The translations under genes were made by a program, and so were the position numbers. Under the pieces are notes generated by a model, which worked only from the letters and a program-made list of their open reading frames with translations, was not told where the DNA came from and did not search any database. From Asticcacaulis sp. (GTDB lineage Bacteria; Pseudomonadota; Alphaproteobacteria; Caulobacterales; Caulobacteraceae), in the NCBI RefSeq assembly GCF_020217185.1, contig NZ_JAIWNX010000013.1:1-10000 (forward strand): DNA of 10,000 bases, given 5' to 3'. Below are positions 1 to 5,838 of the stretch, piece after piece. Positions within the stretch are counted from its first letter, which is position 1. Every line of letters starts with the position of its first letter.

Positions 1-249
1 CTGTTCCTGTTCGGCGACTTTACCGGCAGGCCAGGCCACGCCGAGACGCTGGCACCCGGCATAGGGTGCGAAATTCGCACACAGTCAGGCGGACCGTCAT
101 GGGGCACCACCGTTGTCTCCGTTCACAGTGAGTTGACGCCATTTTTGCGGGTGGAGCGAGTCCAACAACGCCTGTCCGAGGAAGACGCGGCTTTTAAGCA
201 TCCGTCTGATCTATGTCGCGGAGCTTACGAAACATGGAGAAACGGATAG
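1..249 (+). CDS. C-terminal fragment of an unrecognised protein
   Basis: Frame 1 is open from the first base to a TAG at 247-249, giving the last 82 residues of a protein whose start lies outside the window. The fragment begins LFLFGDFTGRPGHAETL and ends GAYETWRNG. The two other plus frames are interrupted by stops (TAG at about 62, TGA at about 129), and this frame has mostly G/C third positions, so it is the best coding frame. I recognise no family or motif. No membrane segment is visible in this part. It stops 34 bp before tgt in the same direction, so the two could be cotranscribed, especially as tgt has no obvious promoter of its own in the gap. That it is coding is an inference from openness and codon bias. 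Confidence 0.5.
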   Translation: MFLFGDFTGRPGHAETLAPGIGCEIRTQSGGPSWGTTVVSVHSELTPFLRVERVQQRLSEEDAAFKHPSDLCRGAYETWRNG

Positions 250-283
250 GCATCACGGGTTTACTCTGTGACCGGCCTTCTGT

Positions 284-1423
284 ATGACCCCGCCCATGTC
301 CGCATTCCCTTTTGAAATCTCCGCTTCCGATGGTCAGGCCCGCACGGGCGTGCTGAAAACGCCGCGTGGTGATATCCCGACCCCCATCTTCATGCCGGTG
401 GGCACCGCCGCCACGGTCAAGGCCCTGACGCTTGACATGGTGCGTCAGAGCCATGCCAAAATCATCCTCGGCAACACCTATCACCTGATGCTGCGCCCGT
501 CGGCGGAGCGTGTGAAGCGACTGGGCGGTCTGCACAGATTTATGGGCTGGGACGGTCCCATCCTCACCGATTCCGGCGGCTTTCAGGTGATGAGCCTGTC
601 GCAGATTTCCAAAGTCACCGAAGAGGCCGTCACCTTCCAGAGCCATATCGACGGCTCAAAGCACGTCCTGTCCCCGGAACGTTCGATGGAGATTCAGGCT
701 GACCTGCTGGGTTCCGACATCGTGATGCAACTCGATGAGTGCGTCTCATGGCCCGCCGACGAAGCGCGCGCGCAAAAGGCGCTGCAACTGTCGGCGCGCT
801 GGGGGCTACGATCGAAACAGGCCTTCGGGCAGCGCGACACACAGGCCCTGTTCGGCATCCAGCAGGGCTCGACCTTTGAGCGCTTGCGCCGGGAATCGAC
901 CGACCGCCTGCTGGAGATCGGCTTTGACGGCTATGCCATCGGCGGTCTGGCCGTCGGTGAAGGCCATGAGGCCATGTGCGACACGCTCGAATACTGCGCG
1001 CCGCTCCTGCCGTGGGATCGTCCGCGCTACCTGATGGGGGTGGGTAAGCCGATTGATCTGGTCGAAGGCGTGGCGCGCGGCGTCGATATGTTCGACTGCG
1101 TCCTGCCGACCCGCTCTGGCCGCCATGGTCAGGTGTGGACGTGGGAAGGCCCGATCAACATCAAAAACGCCCGCTTTGCCGAAGACGACACGCCGCTGGA
1201 TACCACCAGCGACTGTCCGGCCAGCCGCGACTATTCCAAGGCCTATCTGCACCACCTGTTCAAGGCCGAGGAAATCCTGGGGCAGGTGCTGCTGAGCTGG
1301 CACAACATCGCCTTCTTTCAGGCCTTGATGATCCGCATGCGCGCCGCCATCGCAGCCGGTGAGTTTCAGGCCTTCCGCAAATGGTTCCACGAAACGCATC
1401 TGAAAGCGCCCACCCCAAACTGA
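284..1423 (+). CDS. tgt: Queuine/preQ1 tRNA-ribosyltransferase (tRNA-guanine transglycosylase)
   Basis: Swaps guanine-34 of GUN-anticodon tRNAs (Asp, Asn, His, Tyr) for preQ1 in the queuosine pathway; cytosolic. The 379 residues span the whole TIM-barrel family length. Visible motifs are TPIFMPVGT (33-41), [10 protein letters not shown] with base-binding Asp96, DIVMQLDE with Asp151, GIQQG (191-195), GGLAVGE (220-226), and [13 protein letters not shown] (270-282) with Asp271 as the expected nucleophile. The zinc site is odd. Where the family has Cys-x-Cys-x2-Cys plus a distal His, this protein has Ser309, Cys311, Ser314 and His340, so two ligands are lost without any gap. Neither Met1 nor the in-frame Met5 (296) has a convincing Shine-Dalgarno sequence; 284 is kept as the first ATG. 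queE and queC of the same pathway lie about 3 kb downstream on the other strand. Confidence 0.97.
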   Translation: MTPPMSAFPFEISASDGQARTGVLKTPRGDIPTPIFMPVGTAATVKALTLDMVRQSHAKIILGNTYHLMLRPSAERVKRLGGLHRFMGWDGPILTDSGGFQVMSLSQISKVTEEAVTFQSHIDGSKHVLSPERSMEIQADLLGSDIVMQLDECVSWPADEARAQKALQLSARWGLRSKQAFGQRDTQALFGIQQGSTFERLRRESTDRLLEIGFDGYAIGGLAVGEGHEAMCDTLEYCAPLLPWDRPRYLMGVGKPIDLVEGVARGVDMFDCVLPTRSGRHGQVWTWEGPINIKNARFAEDDTPLDTTSDCPASRDYSKAYLHHLFKAEEILGQVLLSWHNIAFFQALMIRMRAAIAAGEFQAFRKWFHETHLKAPTPN

Positions 1424-1433
1424 CGGGCGCTTT
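1403..1433 (+). terminator. Terminator hairpin overlapping the end of tgt, possibly bidirectional
   Basis: AAAGCGCCC (1403-1411) and GGGCGCTTT (1425-1433) form a perfect 9-bp inverted repeat with a 13-nt loop. The loop contains the last tgt codons and its TGA, so the 5' arm is coding sequence. The arms end in AAA/TTT, so the hairpin reads similarly on both strands. It lies between two convergent genes and could stop tgt transcripts and those of the lipoprotein gene. The T tract after the stem is short. Confidence 0.6.
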
Positions 1434-1449
1434 AATACCAACGGTGTAA

Positions 1450-2163
1450 TTATTTGCGTTTGTTGATTTTTCGCGGTGTCGGTGCTGCGGCCGGGGTCGG
1501 CTCGACCACTTCTTCCACCGTCACACGGGCCTGTTTGGGGACGAACCACGACGGCGCGGCCGGTGGGGCGCAGTTCTTGTTCATCCCGATGCCTTTCAGA
1601 TAGGCCCGGCGTACATTGCCGGCAGCAATGGCGCGGTCCATGGCCTTCTGATGCTTTTCGGCCCCCGTCACCTTGCGGATCAGGCCGCGCATGGGCAGCA
1701 CATCGGTGGCCGCTGAACGCACCGCCGTCAGGGTCGCGTCCGAGGCCATCTTGCCGCCGCGTGTGGTCATGGTGCCTTCCGGGGGCGGCGGTTCATCAAA
1801 ATCCGGCCCCAGCGCCTGATCCAGCAGGGCCACCTCGCCCGCGATGGATTCGCAATTCTCCAGATTGGCCAGATCGTAAGTGTTTTTCGACGCCCGCATC
1901 AGAACCGGCGGGATTTCCTTACGTTTCAGGTTGAGATCCACCAGCGGCGCGGTAATGGCATCCCCGAAGCCGTCCCCCACATCCGAAGCGCTCTTGCGCA
2001 TGGTCTGAGTGAACGTCGGATCATTTTTCGTCTTGGGGTCGGCGGCCTCTACGGGGTGAGATTCGACGATCTGCACCTTGTCAGGCTTGCTCGCGCAGGC
2101 ACTGAGGGGGCCGAAGAGGCACGCGATTCCGCCAATAGCCGAAGCGATACGCCACATCTTCAT
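1450..2163 (-). CDS. Uncharacterised lipoprotein, alphaproteobacterial type
   Basis: A 237-residue protein beginning MKMWRIASAI. It has a basic N-terminus, a short hydrophobic stretch and a lipobox L20-S21-A22-C23, so it should be lipidated on Cys23 and sit on a membrane facing the periplasm. The ATG at 2163 is chosen over an upstream in-frame ATG at 2199 because GGAGGG lies 9 nt before it and because it places the signal peptide at the very N-terminus. The mature part is soluble-looking and contains the stretches GDAITAPLVDLNLKRKEIPP (about 66-85), a central run of four prolines, AVRSAATDVLPMRGLIRKVTG (about 148-168), NVRRAYLKGIG, and a proline/alanine-rich, basic C-terminus. I recall similar conserved proteins of unknown function in Caulobacterales and sphingomonads, but have no named domain. 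It is divergent from tRNA-Lys and convergent with tgt. Confidence 0.85.
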   Translation of the reverse strand: MKMWRIASAIGGIACLFGPLSACASKPDKVQIVESHPVEAADPKTKNDPTFTQTMRKSASDVGDGFGDAITAPLVDLNLKRKEIPPVLMRASKNTYDLANLENCESIAGEVALLDQALGPDFDEPPPPEGTMTTRGGKMASDATLTAVRSAATDVLPMRGLIRKVTGAEKHQKAMDRAIAAGNVRRAYLKGIGMNKNCAPPAAPSWFVPKQARVTVEEVVEPTPAAAPTPRKINKRK

Positions 2164-2237
2164 TCTGAAAGTCCCTCCGCGCACCCTGCTGTACGCCATT
2201 TATCTACAACACAACACATAAAACTTGAACCTTGCGC

Positions 2238-2266
2238 TTGCGCAAACAAAAACTCCCCACTATGAA
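2238..2266 (+). promoter_or_regulatory. Candidate promoter of tRNA-Lys
   Basis: TTGCGC (2238-2243) and TATGAA (2261-2266) are separated by exactly 17 bp, which suits a sigma-70-type promoter. The start site would fall near 2273, giving a precursor leader of about 35 nt. The -35 region overlaps a 6-2-6 palindrome, TTGCGC-TT-GCGCAA (2232-2245). The assignment rests on motif match and position only. Confidence 0.4.
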
Positions 2267-2279
2267 GGCCGCACCCGAA

Positions 2280-2293
2280 ACGACTTCGGTCGT
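2280..2293 (+). other. UUCG-tetraloop hairpin in the tRNA-Lys precursor leader
   Basis: ACGAC-TTCG-GTCGT is a 5-bp stem closed by the exceptionally stable C(UUCG)G tetraloop. It ends 15 nt before the mature tRNA 5' end, so it would be in the 5' leader removed by RNase P if the upstream promoter is used. A role in shielding or presenting the precursor is inference. Confidence 0.4.
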
Positions 2294-2308
2294 AAGGTAC
2301 GTCTTGAT

Positions 2309-2385
2309 GAGCCCGTAGCTCAGCCGGCTAGAGCATCTGACTTTTAATCAGAGGGTCCTGGGTTCGAGTCCCAGCGGGCTCACCA
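2309..2385 (+). tRNA. tRNA-Lys (anticodon TTT), CCA encoded
   Basis: A complete cloverleaf is visible. The 7-bp acceptor is GAGCCCG (2309-2315) with CGGGCTC (2375-2381). The D arm is GCTC/GAGC, the anticodon arm TCTGA/TCAGA with loop CTTTTAA, the variable loop 5 nt, and the T arm CTGGG/CCCAG with loop TTCGAGT. A discriminator A at 2382 is followed by an encoded CCA (2383-2385). The total is 77 nt with CCA. The anticodon TTT reads AAA and AAG lysine codons. It has its own candidate promoter and a strong terminator beginning inside its 3' end. The lysyl-tRNA synthetase gene lies about 7 kb away in the same window. Confidence 0.98.
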
Positions 2386-2413
2386 ATTCTTCCAGAATTG
2401 GTGAGCTTTTTTT
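2378..2413 (+). terminator. Intrinsic terminator of tRNA-Lys, sharing the tRNA 3' end
   Basis: GCTCACCAATTCT (2378-2390) pairs perfectly over 13 bp with AGAATTGGTGAGC (2394-2406) around a 3-nt loop, followed directly by seven T residues (2407-2413). This is a textbook rho-independent terminator. The 5' arm contains the last four acceptor-stem bases, the discriminator and the CCA of the tRNA, so the terminator fold and the mature acceptor stem are mutually exclusive. Confidence 0.93.
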
Positions 2414-2582
2414 ATGTCAGTTTCATTCGCCATCATAAAGAAACCATCATGAATGCGGGCTGAACGCGATTTCAGCCGCGCGCGGACCCTGCCGCCTTAT
2501 CCACGACGAAACGATTGCAGCACGGCAAAATTACGGCAGTCCCTTACAGGATTGGGGATGACGCCCCGCGGATCAGAGCCGC

Positions 2583-2963
2583 TTAATTGGCCAGACGCGA
2601 TTTCAGCAGATAGCGGCCATTTTCGAAACGCTCGAAGATCAGTTCGGCCTGCGGGTGGCGCAGCGGCATACCCGTGTCGTCTGGGCAGAGATTGCCCTCG
2701 GACGCATAGGCGACGTAGCAGATGTCGCCATTTTCCGCGAGCAGGTGATAAAAGGGTTGATCCTTTTCCGGGCGCACCGCTTCGGGGATGGCCAGCAGCC
2801 ATTCTTCGGTATCGGAAAACTGTGGATCAATATCGAAGACAACGCCGCGAAAGTCGAACAGGACGTGGCGGACCAACTGACCGATGCCGAAACGCGCCGC
2901 ACGATCCCCCTGACCGGCGGCATAGGCACCGGTAACGGAACCAGAGACAGAATCGGTCATCAT
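2583..2963 (-). CDS. hspQ: Heat shock protein HspQ (YccV-like, hemimethylated-DNA-binding fold)
   Basis: Small cytosolic protein of the HspQ/YccV family. In enterobacteria this family is a heat-shock protein linked to DnaA stability and to enhancement and substrate delivery for Lon protease; a similar role here is inferred. The 126 residues contain the full domain from about residue 24: RFGIGQLVRHVLFDFRG, VVFDIDPQFSDTEEW, EKDQPFYHLLAEN, YVAYASEGNL and a terminal RHPQAELIFERF region. About 22 N-terminal residues precede the domain and look unstructured. Two consecutive ATG codons (2963 and 2960) follow GGGGAGG, so either could be the start; the outer one is given. The gene is divergent from the Ppx/GppA gene across 266 bp. 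I see no strong terminator downstream, only a GGGG/CCCC 4-bp repeat near 2555-2568. Confidence 0.95.
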   Translation of the reverse strand: MMTDSVSGSVTGAYAAGQGDRAARFGIGQLVRHVLFDFRGVVFDIDPQFSDTEEWLLAIPEAVRPEKDQPFYHLLAENGDICYVAYASEGNLCPDDTGMPLRHPQAELIFERFENGRYLLKSRLAN

Positions 2964-3026
2964 CAGCGCCTCCCCTCGGTTGCGGTATTGTCCACCCGTC
3001 TGGTGTAGCGCGACTCGGCATCTGCG

Positions 3027-3045
3027 CCTTCCCCCTTCCCCCTTT
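3027..3045. repeat. Polypyrimidine/polypurine tract in the hspQ upstream region
   Basis: The 19-nt run CCTTCCCCCTTCCCCCTTT is pure pyrimidine on the plus strand and contains CCCCCTT twice in tandem. On the hspQ sense strand it is A/G only, with two G5 runs, and lies 64-82 bp before the hspQ start. Any structural or regulatory role is speculative. Confidence 0.5.
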
Positions 3046-3126
3046 GGTTGTCGGAAACGCCGTCAATTCATGCGGCACGTGGGTCGTTGCAGAATTACCC
3101 GTCCGCGCCGTGACGAAATTAACACA

Positions 3127-3136
3127 AAAGCGCTTT
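3127..3136. promoter_or_regulatory. Palindrome AAAGCGCTTT upstream of the Ppx/GppA gene
   Basis: This is a perfect 10-bp palindrome with a central GCGC in the shared hspQ/ppx upstream region, about 95 bp before the ppx ATG. LacI/GalR-family operators often have a central CG flanked by A/T-rich palindromic arms, so an operator is possible. No regulator gene of that family is in the window. Confidence 0.25.
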
Positions 3137-3148
3137 GCACGGAGGAAA

Positions 3149-3175
3149 ATGCGTTCTAGGTTGAGGGTAACTTGA
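3149..3175 (+). other. Possible 8-codon leader ORF before the Ppx/GppA gene
   Basis: GGAGG (3141-3145) is followed after only 3 nt by an ATG that opens a short frame, MRSRLRVT, ending in TGA at 3173-3175. It has three arginines, two coded by AGG. The spacing is short for efficient initiation. It could equally be chance in GC-rich DNA. The ppx start is 55 nt further on. Confidence 0.18.
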
Positions 3176-3229
3176 CGCGGCCAAAGGCCCCTGCGTCCCA
3201 CATACTGATAAAGCGGGGTATGAGCCACC

Positions 3230-4444
3230 ATGAGTGAGGCTCCCTCAAAAAGCGGTCCGCCCCGCAGGCGGGGACCGCGCCGCGCCCGCAAAGGCAGCGG
3301 CCACCGCGCGGCCCAGACCGTTAAGTCGGTGCCGGTCGCCTCGCCCGCGCAAGCCCAACCGCAAAAAGACAGACCGCCTCAGCGTCCGGTGACGACGGAC
3401 GCATCGCCGCTCTATGCCGCGCTTGATCTCGGCACGAATAATTGCCGCCTGATGATCGCCGCCTGGCACAATGGTCAGTTTCGCATCGTTGAGGCCTTTT
3501 CGCGTATTGTGCGGCTGGGCGAAGGCCTCAGCCAGACCGGAAACCTGTCGGATCGCGCCATGGAGCGTGCATTGGCGGCGCTTAAGCTGTGCGCCGAAAA
3601 GATCGGGCGGCGGCCGGTGGTACGCACGCGCGCCGTCGCCACGCAGGCCTGCCGCATCGCGCAAAACGGTCCCGACTTCGTCCGTCGCGTTGAAAAGGAA
3701 ACCGGTCTCAAACTGACCATTATCACGCCGGAAGAAGAAGCGCGCCTGTCGGTGGTCGGCTGTGCCTCCTTGCTGGAAGGCGACGCCAGGGCCGCCATTG
3801 TGATGGATGTCGGCGGCGGTTCGACAGAGATTTCATGGCTGCCGCTGGGCGAAGAGGCAGAAACGACTGGCGCAAACGCCCCGCAGGGTCTGACCGCGCG
3901 GGGCAAGCCGCCGCGACCGCAATACTGGATTTCCATTCCCAAAGGCGTGGTCAATCTGGCCGAACGCTTCCCGGAGCCGCCCGACGGCGACAAGCAGGCG
4001 TGGTTCGCGCAGATGGTCGAGGACGTGCGTCAATCCCTGATCGACTTCAAGGCCCCGGAGCCTTTGCGCCCCCATTTCGATGCGCAGCAGGCCTATATTG
4101 TCGGCACGTCGGGGGCCATTACCTCTCTGGCCGGGATGCACCTGAAGCTTGAGCGTTATGACCGCTCCAAGGTCGATGGCCTGTGGATGACGCATGATCA
4201 GTGCCGCGCGGTTATCGACCGTCTGCTGGGATTGGGGCAAAGGGGGCGCGAACAGGAACCCTGTATCGGCAAAGATCGCGCCGATCTGGTACTGGCCGGC
4301 GCCGCCATTCTGGAGGCCGTGCAAAGCCTGTGGCCGTGCGACCGCCTGCGCGTCGCCGATCGCGGCCTGCGCGAAGGCCTGCTGCTGTCGATGGTCAAAA
4401 AGCGGCCGCGCCGCCGCCGGGCGCGCCGGGGTAAATCTACCTGA
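3230..4444 (+). CDS. Ppx/GppA-family phosphatase (exopolyphosphatase / pppGpp phosphohydrolase)
   Basis: ASKHA-fold enzyme expected to hydrolyse inorganic polyphosphate and/or pppGpp, affecting phosphate storage and stringent signalling; which substrate it prefers cannot be told from sequence. The 404 residues show the family motifs in order: ALDLGTNNCRL (64-74, phosphate 1), TPEEEARL (166-173), VMDVGGGSTEIS (191-202, phosphate 2), VGTSGAITSLAG (291-302) and VADRGLREGLL (375-385). There is no C-terminal HD domain, so it is the short form. The first 60 residues are a Pro/Arg/Lys-rich extension, and the C-terminus is strongly basic (KKRPRRRRARRGKS); both could bind polyanions. The ATG at 3230 has GGGG 11 nt upstream. 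An out-of-frame ATG at 3220 opens a 5-codon frame running into the start. The gene overlaps queE tail to tail by 8 bp. Confidence 0.93.
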   Translation: MSEAPSKSGPPRRRGPRRARKGSGHRAAQTVKSVPVASPAQAQPQKDRPPQRPVTTDASPLYAALDLGTNNCRLMIAAWHNGQFRIVEAFSRIVRLGEGLSQTGNLSDRAMERALAALKLCAEKIGRRPVVRTRAVATQACRIAQNGPDFVRRVEKETGLKLTIITPEEEARLSVVGCASLLEGDARAAIVMDVGGGSTEISWLPLGEEAETTGANAPQGLTARGKPPRPQYWISIPKGVVNLAERFPEPPDGDKQAWFAQMVEDVRQSLIDFKAPEPLRPHFDAQQAYIVGTSGAITSLAGMHLKLERYDRSKVDGLWMTHDQCRAVIDRLLGLGQRGREQEPCIGKDRADLVLAGAAILEAVQSLWPCDRLRVADRGLREGLLLSMVKKRPRRRRARRGKST

Positions 4445-5087
4445 TCCCCACGACCTTGTGCGTCTGCACGCTCATGCGCCATTGCGGGTGGGCCAGACAA
4501 TAGTCGATCACGGCCTGTGTATGGGCAGCGCGCGTCACCGGGTCCTGATCCAGCGGGTCTTTCGGTTGCAAATAGAAGCGCTCAAAGTCCATGGCGGCAA
4601 ATTCCGCCGGATCGACGCGCTCCTGCGGCCAGACCAGTTTCAGTTCCTGCCCCGACGTCTGATGCAGGCGGTTTTCGCCCTTGGGCGAGATGCACAGCCA
4701 GTCGATCCCTTTGGGGGCGCGCAGCGTGCCGTTCGATTCCACCGCGATAAAATAGCCCGCCGCCTTGACCGCAGCAATCAGCGGCGCATCCAGTTGCAGC
4801 AGCGGTTCGCCGCCGGTGAAAACGACCGATTTGTGCGCCGGGTCAATCTGACCCCAATGCGCATCCAGCGCTGCCGCCACGGCTTCGGGGGTGTCGAACT
4901 TGCCGCCCCCCTCGCCGTCCGTGCCGACAAAATCCGTGTCGCAGAAGGTGCAGGCGGCCGTCGCGCGGTCCTGTTCGCGCCCGCTCCAGAGGTTGCAGCC
5001 GGCAAAGCGCGCAAACACCGCCACGCGGCCCGCCTGCCCGCCTTCGCCCTGAAGAGTCAGGAATATCTCTTTGAAACTATAGACCAT
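4437..5087 (-). CDS. queE: 7-carboxy-7-deazaguanine synthase QueE (radical SAM)
   Basis: Converts 6-carboxy-5,6,7,8-tetrahydropterin to 7-carboxy-7-deazaguanine, the precursor of preQ0, in the queuosine pathway. The 216-residue protein has the compact QueE fold. Visible features are FLTLQGEG at the N-terminus, then a cluster motif Cys31-x14-Cys46-x2-Cys49, which is the CX14CX2C variant known from Burkholderia QueE rather than the usual radical-SAM CX3CX2C. SAM-binding TGGEP (91-95), VESNGT (116-121), CISPKG and a C-terminal FYLQPKDP stretch follow. The ATG shares one base with the queC stop (TGATG), so translational coupling is likely. The stop lies 8 bp inside the end of the convergent Ppx/GppA gene, leaving no intergenic terminator. 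Confidence 0.96.
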   Translation of the reverse strand: MVYSFKEIFLTLQGEGGQAGRVAVFARFAGCNLWSGREQDRATAACTFCDTDFVGTDGEGGGKFDTPEAVAAALDAHWGQIDPAHKSVVFTGGEPLLQLDAPLIAAVKAAGYFIAVESNGTLRAPKGIDWLCISPKGENRLHQTSGQELKLVWPQERVDPAEFAAMDFERFYLQPKDPLDQDPVTRAAHTQAVIDYCLAHPQWRMSVQTHKVVGIR

Positions 5088-5812
5088 CAGCCGTTACGCC
5101 ACTGCTCGAAACCGCGTGCCCTCAGTTCGCACGCTGGGCAGGTGCCGCAGCCATATCCCCATTCATGGCGCTCACCGCGCTCACCCATATAGCAGGTGTG
5201 GGTGTCTTCGAGCACCAGATCGACCAGCGCCTCGCCACCCAGTTGATGCGTCAGCGCCCAGGTTTCGGCCTTGGTCAGGAACATCAGCGGCGTGTCGATA
5301 ATATAGGGCCGCTCGATGCCAAGATTGAGCACGGTTTGCATCGCTTCCAGCGTATCCTTGCGGCAGTCGGGATAGCCGGAGAAGTCGGTTTCACACATGC
5401 CCCCGACCAGATGATCAATGCCGCGACGGTCCGCCACGGCGGCCGCATAGACGAAAAAGACCAGATTGCGTCCCGGCACGAAGGAGTTGGGCAGGCCGCG
5501 TTCACCCATGCGGATTTCCTGTTCGCGCGTCAGCGACGATTCCGCCACGCGCCCGAAGCCTTTGAGATCAACGACATGATCGTCGCCCAGTCGCGTGCGC
5601 GCCGGTTCAAACACCTCGGGAAAGCGTTGCAGAACGCGGGCGCGCGTCGTCATTTCAATGGCGTGGCGCTGGCCATAGTCGAAGCCGATGGTTTCCACGC
5701 GCTCGAAATGGGTCAGGGCCCAGGCGAGGCAGGCGGTCGAATCCTGCCCGCCGGAAAACAGCACCAGAGCCGAACGGTCGGCGGGCACGGTTTCAAGATC
5801 GGACGGGGTCAT
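5087..5812 (-). CDS. queC: 7-cyano-7-deazaguanine synthase QueC
   Basis: ATP-dependent conversion of 7-carboxy-7-deazaguanine and ammonia to preQ0, the step after QueE. The 241-residue protein has the PP-loop ATP pyrophosphatase motif SGGQDS (20-25), DYGQRH (45-50), VPGRN (112-116), GGMCETDFSGYPDCR (137-151) and a C-terminal zinc site made of Cys207, Cys222, Cys225 and Cys228. All expected residues are present. The start at 5812 follows AGAGAG and fits the usual distance to the PP-loop with a 14-residue extra N-terminus. It is the first gene of a queC-queE operon. queD, queF and queA are not in the window. The leader carries an unusual set of inverted repeats. Confidence 0.97.
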   Translation of the reverse strand: MTPSDLETVPADRSALVLFSGGQDSTACLAWALTHFERVETIGFDYGQRHAIEMTTRARVLQRFPEVFEPARTRLGDDHVVDLKGFGRVAESSLTREQEIRMGERGLPNSFVPGRNLVFFVYAAAVADRRGIDHLVGGMCETDFSGYPDCRKDTLEAMQTVLNLGIERPYIIDTPLMFLTKAETWALTHQLGGEALVDLVLEDTHTCYMGERGERHEWGYGCGTCPACELRARGFEQWRNG

Positions 5813-5838
5813 GGGTACTCTCTGGGCAACGGAAACAA
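5809..5838 (-). other. Possible leader peptide coupled to queC
   Basis: On the minus strand AGGAG (5849-5845) lies 6 nt before a TTG (5838-5836) that opens nine codons, MFPLPREYP if initiated as Met, and stops at TGA (5811-5809). That stop overlaps the queC ATG in the ATGA arrangement. This Shine-Dalgarno is better than queC's own. The rare start codon and very short length keep confidence low; the overlap is what makes it worth recording. Confidence 0.28.

Noticed and set aside
806..1549. Long minus-strand open frame (247 codons) opposite tgt
   Set aside because: It is antisense to an unmistakable tgt and crosses into the lipoprotein gene; its composition is that of a shadow frame in GC-rich DNA.
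2414..2582. Gap of 169 bp between the tRNA-Lys terminator and hspQ
   Set aside because: I looked for small genes, RNAs and a strong hspQ terminator and saw only a weak GGGG/CCCC pair near 2555-2568; nothing supportable.
2453..2935. Plus-strand open frame downstream of tRNA-Lys that might have been an integrase remnant
   Set aside because: It runs mostly opposite hspQ, has a shadow-like Arg/Pro-rich composition and no integrase motif; no duplicated tRNA 3' end was seen as an attachment site.
4194..5192. Plus-strand open frame of 332 codons
   Set aside because: It lies opposite queE and over the end of the Ppx/GppA gene; both have complete family motifs, and this frame has none.
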